Source of the DNA: an uncultured Bacteroidales bacterium
GTDB lineage: Bacteria > Bacteroidota > Bacteroidia > Bacteroidales > F082
Length of the DNA: 62,149 nt
Direction of reading: 5' to 3'
Assembly: GCA_905234455.1 (NCBI GenBank)
Contig: CAJOIH010000010.1
Coordinates: 1-62,149, forward strand
Part shown: positions 51,847 to 59,197 of the stretch, piece by piece
Layout: each line of letters begins with the position of its first letter
Position numbering within the stretch: the first letter of the stretch is position 1
Notes under the pieces: generated by a model
What the model was told of the DNA's origin: nothing
What the model saw: only the letters and a program-made list of their open reading frames with translations
Databases searched by the model: none
Translations under genes and position numbers: made by a program

Positions 51847-51865
51847 GGTTACATATTAAAAAAGG

Positions 51866-51873
51866 CAAAATTA
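51866..51873 (-). promoter_or_regulatory. -7 box of the ddh-GH3 unit
   Basis: TAATTTTG on the minus strand, 19 bp ahead of the ddh ATG; diverges from the C25 protease promoter 11 bp away. Confidence 0.5.
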
Positions 51874-51884
51874 GAAAAATTTGT

Positions 51885-51892
51885 TATCTTTG
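51885..51892 (+). promoter_or_regulatory. -7 box of the C25 protease/antiporter operon
   Basis: TATCTTTG, 17 bp ahead of the ATG at 51910. Confidence 0.6.
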
Positions 51893-51909
51893 CAACCGAA
51901 TTTATCCAA

Positions 51910-54900
51910 ATGAAAATGAAAAATCTTTGCATCATCGTATTATTCATCGCCGCCTGCGCCATGAGCTATGCGCAGACCGTTGAAATGAGCTACAGTTTCG
52001 GAGCTCCCACCGTCACCAACATCGAAGGTTACCAGCAGGTCCAGCTGCGGGGCACCATGCAGTCGGCCCTGGCCGGCCAGCCCTCACTGCCCTGGCAGAG
52101 CGTCAGCTTGCTGCTGCCCCAGGGACAGGAAGCCGAGTCGATTGAAGTGGAACTCTCCGACTTCCGTGAGATGGAAGGCCAACTCAACCTCTTCCCCTAC
52201 CAGCCCTCAAGGACCACGAACGACTTCGCGCCGAGGACATTGGTGAAAGACGAACAGCTTTATGCCTCGAAATCCGTTTATCCGGCACAGAACCACGGCA
52301 TCGTCACCACCCAGTACAAGAACGGCTATGCCTTCGCCTTCTCCGCCTTCACCCCCGTGCAATACGCCCCCGCCACCGGCCGAGTGATGGTCGCTCAGAA
52401 AGCCACCGTGCGCGTGCACCTGAAAGCCGCCAAGAGCGACCATAGCGACATGCTCTGGGCCACCCCCGAGGTGAAGAACAGCGTCAGACGGCTGGCACAA
52501 AACCCCGAGATGATGGACAGCTATACCACAAAGGGTCGCGAGGTGAACGCCTACGACGTGCTGATCATCACCAGCCAGGACTACGTGAGCAACTACGACG
52601 AATACTGCGAGTATTACAACTCCATCGGCCTTCGCAACCGCATCGCCACCACCGCCGAGATCTATGCTTCCATGAACGGTACCGACAACCAGGACAAAAT
52701 CCGCAACTACATCATCCAGGAATACCAAAACAACGGCATCCTGATGGTGGTGCTGGGCGGTGACGTCAACATCGTCCCCTACCGCGGATTCTACTGCTAT
52801 GTAACTTCCGGCGGCGGCGACCAGGAGAGCAACAACCTCCCTGCCGACCTCTACTATTCAGGTCTCGACGGCACCTGGAACGACAATGGCAACAACCGTT
52901 ACGCCGAACCCGGCGAAGACGACCTCCTGCCCGAGATCGGCATCAGCCGCATGTCGTTCCAAAGCGCCACCCACCTGGCCAACATGATCCACAAGACCAT
53001 GACCTACCAGCAGAACCCCGTGTTGGGCGAGTTCCACAAGGTCATCCTGGCCGGCGAGCATCTGTACGACAATCCTGTGTCGAACGGCTCCGACTACCTC
53101 GAGCTGCTCATCGGCACCCATGACGACAATGGCTATACCACCACCTGCTATCCTGTTGACTACGATTTCACCAAGCTTTACGAGGAAGAAGGCAACTGGA
53201 GCGGCAGCCTGCTGAAAGAAGCCATCAACGCCGGTACCAGCTACGTGCATCACGACGGCCACGCCAACTCCAGCTACGTCGCCGGATGGTGGGGCGTCAG
53301 CAACAGCGATTTCTCTGGAGCCAACGGCACCACACACAACTACACCTTCTTCCATTCGCAGGGCTGCGACTGCGGCGCTTTCGATGAGAACTGCATCCTC
53401 GAGGACCTGGTCACCATGCAGAACTTCGCCGTCGCTGTCATCGGCAACTCGCGTTACGGCTGGTTCAACGAAGGCCAGACCGAGGGCCCCGGCTGCCACC
53501 TCGAACGTGAGATGACCGACGCCCAGTGGTACGACCGCATCGGCCTGCTCGGCTGCGCCATCAGCGAAGGCAAATGCATGACCGCTCCTTGGGTCACCGC
53601 CCCCGGACAATGGGAGGAAGGCGCCCTGCGCTGGAACTTCTACGACATGAACGTCCTCGGCGACGGCGCCGTCAACGTGTGGCTCGACGAGCCCTTCACC
53701 CCTGTGGTCGACTGCCCTTCACAGGTGGTAGTTGGCAGCCCCTCGATCCAAGTCACCATCACCGACCCCAACGGCACGCCTCAGAAGAACTACCGTTGCC
53801 TCCTCTTCATGGATGACGAGGTCATCGCCATGGGCAACACCGACGAGAACGGCGTGGCCGAGATCGTCTTCGAAGGCGGCCTGCAGAACGTCGGCAACAT
53901 GATCATGAAAGTCACTGGCGTGAACGCCTGGCCCCAGACCTTGGAGCTGATGGCGGTGCCCAGCAACACCCCTTACGTCGTCTACGAAGGCCACACCCTC
54001 AACGGCGGCGAACAAATCGACTTCGGTGGCAGCTACTCCTTCAACTTGAACGTGAAAAACGTGGGTAGCGTCAACGCCAGCAACGTGACCGCCACCCTCT
54101 TCACCGACAGCGAATACATCACCATCAACCAGCCCACGGTCAATGTAGGCGCAGTCAACGGCGCCCAGACCGTCACCTTGGAGAGCGCCTTCGCCTTTAC
54201 CGTGAGCGATGAGGTGCCCAACAACACCATGGTGCGCTTCAACCTCACCTGCAGCGACGGCACCGACACCTGGGAGAGCCATTTCAACGTCAGGGTCTTC
54301 GCTCCGGAATTCGAACTGGTGAGCTCCGTCCTGGAGACCCCTGGCAGCAGCTACCTGAGCCCCGGTGCCAGCGGCACCGTGCATTTCGTGTTCAAGAACA
54401 GCGGCGGCGCCACCGCACCCTCTGCCCTCTTCGACATCTACAACTCGCATCCTGAAATCACCATCTCCAACACCCAGTGGAGCTTCGGCAATCTGGCTCC
54501 GGAACAGGAATTCACCGCCGACATGAACTTCACCATCAGTAACAGCGCCATCAACGGTGCCTTATATGAACTGCCCTACGCCGTCCAGCACGGGCAGTAT
54601 ACCCTCGTCGACAGTTATTTCATCCCCGTAGGCCAATCGATGGAAGGCTTCGAGACGGGCGACTTCAGCGCCTATGCCTGGCAAAGCGTCAGCCCCATCT
54701 TCGCTTGGGAAGTGGTGACCCAGAATCCCTACGAAGGCACCTACTGCGCCAAGTCGTCAGACATCGACGACTACGAGAGCTCATCGCTGTATATCGACAT
54801 CGACATCGCCATTGCCGGCGAGGTGAGCTTCTATTATAAGGTGTCGTCAGAGGCCAACTACGACAAGCTGTCCTTCAAGGTCGACAACGCGGAGAAAGGC

Positions 54901-55305
54901 AACTGGTCGGGCGAGATCGGCTGGACCCAGGCTAGCTACACGCTCACTCCCGGCACCCACCGCCTGGAATGGAGCTATACCAAGGACGTCTCCGTGTCGA
55001 GCGGCAGCGACTGCGCCTGGATCGACAACGTCGTCCTCCCGGCAGCCCAACTGATCACCACGACCGCTGAGACCCAAGTCGTCGCCCCGGTCCTCTACCC
55101 CAACCCCAACAACGGCAGCTTCAGCCTCATCCTGCCTGAGGAAGACTGCCAAATCACGGTTTACAACAGCCTCGGACAAGTGATGCACCAATGCCAAGGC
55201 AACGGCGTCACCACACTGAACCTCAATAGCCTATCCAAGGGCATTTATTTCGTCAATATCAAGAGCGACAACCTCAACACCATACAAAAATTCGTCAAGG
55301 AATGA
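51910..55305 (+). CDS. Gingipain-like C25 cysteine protease with T9SS sorting domain
   Basis: An 1131-residue secreted protease of family C25. Signal peptide 1-21; propeptide-like region (about 22-205); catalytic domain from about 210 (YDVLIITSQDYVSNYDEY) with His451 in HHDGHANSSY and Cys486/Cys488 in HSQGCDCGAF, spaced as in Rgp/Kgp. Ig-like beta domains follow (about 605-910), then a choice-of-anchor-type jelly roll (about 915-1055, GFETGDFSAYAW), and a T9SS type A domain (YPNPNNGSFSLI...ITVYNSLGQVM). ATG 51910 is chosen by the box at 51885; the open frame upstream is antisense to ddh. It overlaps the next gene by 4 bp. Confidence 0.93.
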   Translation: MKMKNLCIIVLFIAACAMSYAQTVEMSYSFGAPTVTNIEGYQQVQLRGTMQSALAGQPSLPWQSVSLLLPQGQEAESIEVELSDFREMEGQLNLFPYQPSRTTNDFAPRTLVKDEQLYASKSVYPAQNHGIVTTQYKNGYAFAFSAFTPVQYAPATGRVMVAQKATVRVHLKAAKSDHSDMLWATPEVKNSVRRLAQNPEMMDSYTTKGREVNAYDVLIITSQDYVSNYDEYCEYYNSIGLRNRIATTAEIYASMNGTDNQDKIRNYIIQEYQNNGILMVVLGGDVNIVPYRGFYCYVTSGGGDQESNNLPADLYYSGLDGTWNDNGNNRYAEPGEDDLLPEIGISRMSFQSATHLANMIHKTMTYQQNPVLGEFHKVILAGEHLYDNPVSNGSDYLELLIGTHDDNGYTTTCYPVDYDFTKLYEEEGNWSGSLLKEAINAGTSYVHHDGHANSSYVAGWWGVSNSDFSGANGTTHNYTFFHSQGCDCGAFDENCILEDLVTMQNFAVAVIGNSRYGWFNEGQTEGPGCHLEREMTDAQWYDRIGLLGCAISEGKCMTAPWVTAPGQWEEGALRWNFYDMNVLGDGAVNVWLDEPFTPVVDCPSQVVVGSPSIQVTITDPNGTPQKNYRCLLFMDDEVIAMGNTDENGVAEIVFEGGLQNVGNMIMKVTGVNAWPQTLELMAVPSNTPYVVYEGHTLNGGEQIDFGGSYSFNLNVKNVGSVNASNVTATLFTDSEYITINQPTVNVGAVNGAQTVTLESAFAFTVSDEVPNNTMVRFNLTCSDGTDTWESHFNVRVFAPEFELVSSVLETPGSSYLSPGASGTVHFVFKNSGGATAPSALFDIYNSHPEITISNTQWSFGNLAPEQEFTADMNFTISNSAINGALYELPYAVQHGQYTLVDSYFIPVGQSMEGFETGDFSAYAWQSVSPIFAWEVVTQNPYEGTYCAKSSDIDDYESSSLYIDIDIAIAGEVSFYYKVSSEANYDKLSFKVDNAEKGNWSGEIGWTQASYTLTPGTHRLEWSYTKDVSVSSGSDCAWIDNVVLPAAQLITTTAETQVVAPVLYPNPNNGSFSLILPEEDCQITVYNSLGQVMHQCQGNGVTTLNLNSLSKGIYFVNIKSDNLNTIQKFVKE

Positions 55306-56618
55306 ACGAGACCATCCAACAGGCAAACGCCGATGCCATTTCCAACATCGGGTTGACCATCGCCTTCATCGGCCTGCTCATCTTTGCGGCACACCTCTTC
55401 ACGGAGATCTTCAGCCGCAAGCGCATCCCCGATGTGCTGTTGCTGATGGTGATCGGCCTGTTGATCGGGCCCGTCTTCCACCTGGTGAAGCCTTCCGACT
55501 TCGGCTCCGTGGCCAGCGTGTTCACCACGGTCACCCTGGTCATCATCCTCTTCGAGAGCGGCACCCAGCTGAACTTCAACACGCTGCTGAACTCCATCAG
55601 AGGCACGATGAAGCTCACCTTGATCAACTTCTTTGCCACCATGGTCATCGTGGCCTTGATGGGTCTGGTCATGAAGGTCCATATCCTCACCAGCCTGATG
55701 TTGGGCGCCATCTTGGGAGGCACCTCCTCGGCGGTGGTCATCCCCTTGGTGAAACAGCTGAAAATCAGCGAGAAAGGCAAGACCATCCTCATCCTTGAGT
55801 CGGCTTTCAGCGACGTCCTGTGCATCGTCTTCGCCTGGGCCTTCATGCAAGCCATCCAATCGGGCTCGATGAACGTGGGCCGGGTCATCGGCGAGATCCT
55901 CTCTTCCTTCATCCTGGCCACCGTGATCGGCATCATATCGGCCGTCCTGTGGTCGTATGTGCTGGAACGCGTCCGCCACGTCAAGAACTCCATACTCACC
56001 ACGCCTGCCTTCGTGTTCATCGTCTACGGACTCAACGAGTGGCTGGGGTTCAGCGGCGCCATCGCAGCCCTGGCATTCGGCGTCGGCATGGCCAATATCG
56101 ACTCCATCTACAACAGCAGCTCCATCGTGAAAAGGCTGTTCAAGGACCATCCCACCATGCTCAACGACACCGAGAAACAGCTGTTCAGTGAGGTGGTATT
56201 CCTGCTGAAGACGTTTTTCTTCGTGTATATCGGCGTCAGCATCAGGATCGACCAGCTGTTGCCCATCCTGATGGGGCTCACCATCACCGTGGTGCTCTTT
56301 GTCGTGCGCATCTTCATCGTCAAGCTCTCCGTCCACAAGGAGAAGGAAAGCATCCTCATCGAGGACAAGATGTTCATGTCGGGCATCGTCCCCAAGGGAC
56401 TGGCAGCGGCCGTGCTTGCCACCATCCCGGTACAACGGGGGATCCCTGGCGGTGAGACTATCCAGAACGTGGTGTTCGCCGTCATCCTGTTCAGCATCCT
56501 CTTCACCTCCATCCTGGTGCCCATCTTGGAGAAGGACAACGCCCTCAGCCGTTGCTACAGGAAGCGTTTCGAGCGCCGCAAGGACCTCCCCATCACTGAA
56601 ATCCTCGAACAAGAATAA
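55302..56618 (+). CDS. Cation:proton antiporter, first of a tandem pair
   Basis: A 438-residue membrane antiporter of the CPA superfamily (about 12-13 helices). The ion-site helix reads ILILESAFSDVLCIV with Asp171 in the place of the conserved N-D/D-D aspartate; the partner helix is GAILGGTSSAVVIPLVKQLK. The C-terminal segment MSGIVPKGLAAAVLA matches the late conserved helix. It begins in a 4-bp overlap with the C25 protease gene, an odd coupling of a secreted protease with an ion exchanger, and is followed after 3 bp by a paralogue. Na+/H+ or K+/H+ exchange is likely; ion unknown. Confidence 0.9.
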   Translation: MNETIQQANADAISNIGLTIAFIGLLIFAAHLFTEIFSRKRIPDVLLLMVIGLLIGPVFHLVKPSDFGSVASVFTTVTLVIILFESGTQLNFNTLLNSIRGTMKLTLINFFATMVIVALMGLVMKVHILTSLMLGAILGGTSSAVVIPLVKQLKISEKGKTILILESAFSDVLCIVFAWAFMQAIQSGSMNVGRVIGEILSSFILATVIGIISAVLWSYVLERVRHVKNSILTTPAFVFIVYGLNEWLGFSGAIAALAFGVGMANIDSIYNSSSIVKRLFKDHPTMLNDTEKQLFSEVVFLLKTFFFVYIGVSIRIDQLLPILMGLTITVVLFVVRIFIVKLSVHKEKESILIEDKMFMSGIVPKGLAAAVLATIPVQRGIPGGETIQNVVFAVILFSILFTSILVPILEKDNALSRCYRKRFERRKDLPITEILEQE

Positions 56619-56621
56619 GCC

Positions 56622-57941
56622 ATGGACAGCACCAGCCACATCGAAGCCATCGGCCAGACCATCACCACCGGACTCTCCTCCAGCAAGATCGGCCTGATCA
56701 TCGCCATCATCGGCCTCCTGATCTTTGCGGCACATCTGTTCAGCTCCATCTTCAGCAAACGCAGGATTCCCGATGTGCTCTTCCTGATTATCATCGGACT
56801 GCTCCTGGGCCCCATCACCCATTGGGTCGACCCCGACAGGCTCAGCCTGCTAGGCAGCATCCTCTCCGCGGTTACCTTGGTATTGATTCTGTTTGAAAGC
56901 GGTATTCAATTGAGTTTCAACAACTTAAAAGACTCCTTCAAACCTTCTTTAAGGTTGACGGCAGCCAACTTCGTATTTTCGGCCGTCGCCGTATGGCTGG
57001 TGGTGTGGCTGGTACTCAAAGTCGACCCGGTGGTGAGCCTGATGATGGGCTGTATCCTGGGGGGCACGGCTTCGGCGGTGGTCATCCCCACGGTACGGCA
57101 GCTGAAAATGTCCCAAAAAAGCGCCACCATCCTCATCTTGGAAGCGGCCATCGGCAACGTGTTCAGCATCGTGCTGGCCTTGGCCTTGATGCAGGCCATC
57201 AAATCAAGGCATGTCGAGTTCGGCATGATCTTCGGCACCATCTTCTCCTCCTTCATCCTGGCCACACTCATCGGGTTGCTGGGCTCCATCTTCTGGGCGC
57301 TCATCCTCGACAAGGTGCGTGAGATCAAATACTCGGTGCTCACCACCCCCGCCTTCGTGTTCATCATCTATGGCGTCAACGAGTGGATGGGCTATAGCGG
57401 CGCCATTGCCGCCTTAGCCTTCGGCATCGGCATGGCCAACATGGACGGGCTTTACGACAGCGTCCTCAAAAAAGTGGTGAAGAAACGCCCCGCCAACCTC
57501 AACGACACGGAACGCTCGCTCTTCAGCGAGCTGGTGCTCCTGCTCAAGACCTTTTTCTTCGTCTACGTAGGCATGTCGATCCAGCTTTATGCCTGGCAGC
57601 CCATCGTCATCGGCCTGGGCATCACCGCCCTGCTCTTCCTCTTGCGCGTCCCCGTGGTGAAGCTGGCCATCACCAAAGACGACCTGATTCCCCGGCATGA
57701 GAAGATGTACATGTCGGCCATCGACCCCAAGGGGTTGACGGCCGCGGTATTGGCCACCCAGTCGCTGGCCTACATTCCCGAAGTGGAGACGGGCCTCTTC
57801 ATCCGCAACACGGTATTCTCCGTAATTCTGTTCAGCATCGTCATCAACTCCATCCTGATTCCGCTGATCTCACGCTGGAGCCAATCGAAACGGCGCCTGG
57901 CCAACCTCCACGAATCGAGCCACACCGAAGTGGCCGACTAA
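56622..57941 (+). CDS. Cation:proton antiporter paralogue lacking the ion-site aspartate
   Basis: A 439-residue paralogue of the preceding gene, collinear over its whole length (GLLIFAAHLFSSIF, RIPDVLFLIIIGLLLGP, LGGTASAVVIPTVRQLK, MSAIDPKGLTAAVLA). In the ion-site helix the sequence is ILILEAAIGNVFSIV: Asn179 replaces the aspartate found at 171 in the first copy, and the preceding Ser of E-S is Ala. This aspartate is essential in studied CPA antiporters, so this copy may be inactive alone, changed in selectivity, or a heterodimer partner (inference). It ends at a bidirectional terminator. Confidence 0.9.
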   Translation: MDSTSHIEAIGQTITTGLSSSKIGLIIAIIGLLIFAAHLFSSIFSKRRIPDVLFLIIIGLLLGPITHWVDPDRLSLLGSILSAVTLVLILFESGIQLSFNNLKDSFKPSLRLTAANFVFSAVAVWLVVWLVLKVDPVVSLMMGCILGGTASAVVIPTVRQLKMSQKSATILILEAAIGNVFSIVLALALMQAIKSRHVEFGMIFGTIFSSFILATLIGLLGSIFWALILDKVREIKYSVLTTPAFVFIIYGVNEWMGYSGAIAALAFGIGMANMDGLYDSVLKKVVKKRPANLNDTERSLFSELVLLLKTFFFVYVGMSIQLYAWQPIVIGLGITALLFLLRVPVVKLAITKDDLIPRHEKMYMSAIDPKGLTAAVLATQSLAYIPEVETGLFIRNTVFSVILFSIVINSILIPLISRWSQSKRRLANLHESSHTEVAD

Positions 57942-57977
57942 AAAAAGCCGCCCGAATGCAATCGGACGGCTTTTTTT
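57941..57977. terminator. Bidirectional terminator between the antiporter and Wzz-like genes
   Basis: Stem of 15 bp (57941-57955 with 57962-57976, one G-U wobble), loop ATGCAA, with A- and T-runs on either side. The A-run begins on the last base of the antiporter stop codon. Confidence 0.9.
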
Positions 57978-57994
57978 ATTAGGACTCAACCCCA

Positions 57995-59182
57995 TTAGGA
58001 CTCAGCCTCAGCAGGTTGTTCTGTGGCGTCGGGAGTTTCCGGCGCAGCCTTCTTGAACTTGGCCACCAATTTGGGCTTGTAGCCTTTCCAGAGGACCAGT
58101 CCGCAACCCAGCACAAAACCGAAGAAGGTCCAAATGATAAGGGTCTTTGCACGGCTGTTGGAGGGCTTCATGGGAACAGTGACCGGCTGGAGGATGGTGA
58201 ACACTGGGGTGTCCTTCTTCACCTGCATCTTGGCCTGTTCGAGCTGTTTGGCCATCTCAGTGAACACCGCGTTGGTCACGGTGAACTTGGTTTGAATGCG
58301 TTCCCGCTCGAGGGTCGAGGTACGGGTGGCAATGCCCTGGGAACGGTCGGTGAGCGAGGCCAGCTTCACCTGATAGCTTTCGCTCTCGCGTTTGATTTCA
58401 TCGTAACGGGCTTGGATATACTCCAATTCGCTTTGCGACTTCTCCACACGGAAGCGGGTGATCTCGTCTTGCAGCAACTGCTGGGCCTTCATGGCCAGCT
58501 CAGCGGTCTGGATGGGTTCACTGCCAGTCACATTCAGGGTCACATAACCTTCTTTTTTATCCACGTCGAGAGAAACCACACGACCAAAGTGGTCAAGCAT
58601 GTCCTGGTCGCGCCCACTCACCCAAACTGGCATAGGCACGCTATTGGTTGAACCGCCAGTGCTATCGCTACTGACAGGCATCTCAATAACGGTCGGCTTA
58701 CTGATGGAGCTCAATATCAAGCCAGGCAGTCCGATGGTGTACTTCAATACGTAATCCATCACGGTAGGCTTGTCGTAATCGGACCAATAGTAGTCAATCA
58801 TGCTGATCATAGTGTCGCACTTCATATAATGAAGCGGGGTGTGCATCAGCTCCAGACGGTAGGGAACGCTGTTCACGATCTGGGGATACACCAGGGGCGA
58901 AAGCTCCGTAGCAGACATGTTTGAACCCATGTCGAAACCTGCCAAGGCGGCCAGGCCACTCAGCTGCGAGCTACGTGCCGAGCTCAGCTGGGGCACCATC
59001 ACGGTGCTGACAGTATAGGTGCGTTTCATGGTGAGCGCTGCCACCAAACCTAAGGCAATGAAGATGACGGTGGTGATGATGATGCGTTTGCGGCCAGCCC
59101 AAAGGCCACGCAGCAAGGCAACAATATCGAGTCCCCCCTCGTCGCTCTCGGGAGCATTCACTTGATTCTTGTTTTCATCCAT
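57995..59182 (-). CDS. Wzz-type polysaccharide chain-length/co-polymerase protein
   Basis: A 395-residue inner-membrane protein of the Wzz/PCP family. First transmembrane helix about 34-52 after the RGLWAGRKRI segment, a large periplasmic region with a long helical hairpin (AMKAQQLLQDEITRFRVEKSQSELEYI about 230-256), and a second transmembrane helix about 343-362 preceded by PVTVPMKPSNSRAKTL, the Pro-rich motif of the family. No kinase domain is fused. It controls chain length or export of a surface polysaccharide. It follows the SLBB exporter by 15 bp; both read from 61948. Confidence 0.9.
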   Translation of the reverse strand: MDENKNQVNAPESDEGGLDIVALLRGLWAGRKRIIITTVIFIALGLVAALTMKRTYTVSTVMVPQLSSARSSQLSGLAALAGFDMGSNMSATELSPLVYPQIVNSVPYRLELMHTPLHYMKCDTMISMIDYYWSDYDKPTVMDYVLKYTIGLPGLILSSISKPTVIEMPVSSDSTGGSTNSVPMPVWVSGRDQDMLDHFGRVVSLDVDKKEGYVTLNVTGSEPIQTAELAMKAQQLLQDEITRFRVEKSQSELEYIQARYDEIKRESESYQVKLASLTDRSQGIATRTSTLERERIQTKFTVTNAVFTEMAKQLEQAKMQVKKDTPVFTILQPVTVPMKPSNSRAKTLIIWTFFGFVLGCGLVLWKGYKPKLVAKFKKAAPETPDATEQPAEAES

Positions 59183-59197
59183 AGTTCTGACTCCTTA

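Noticed and set aside
50884..51909. Long N-terminal extension of the C25 protease frame
   Set aside because: Antisense to ddh and GH3; the signal peptide start at 51910 follows a TATCTTTG box.
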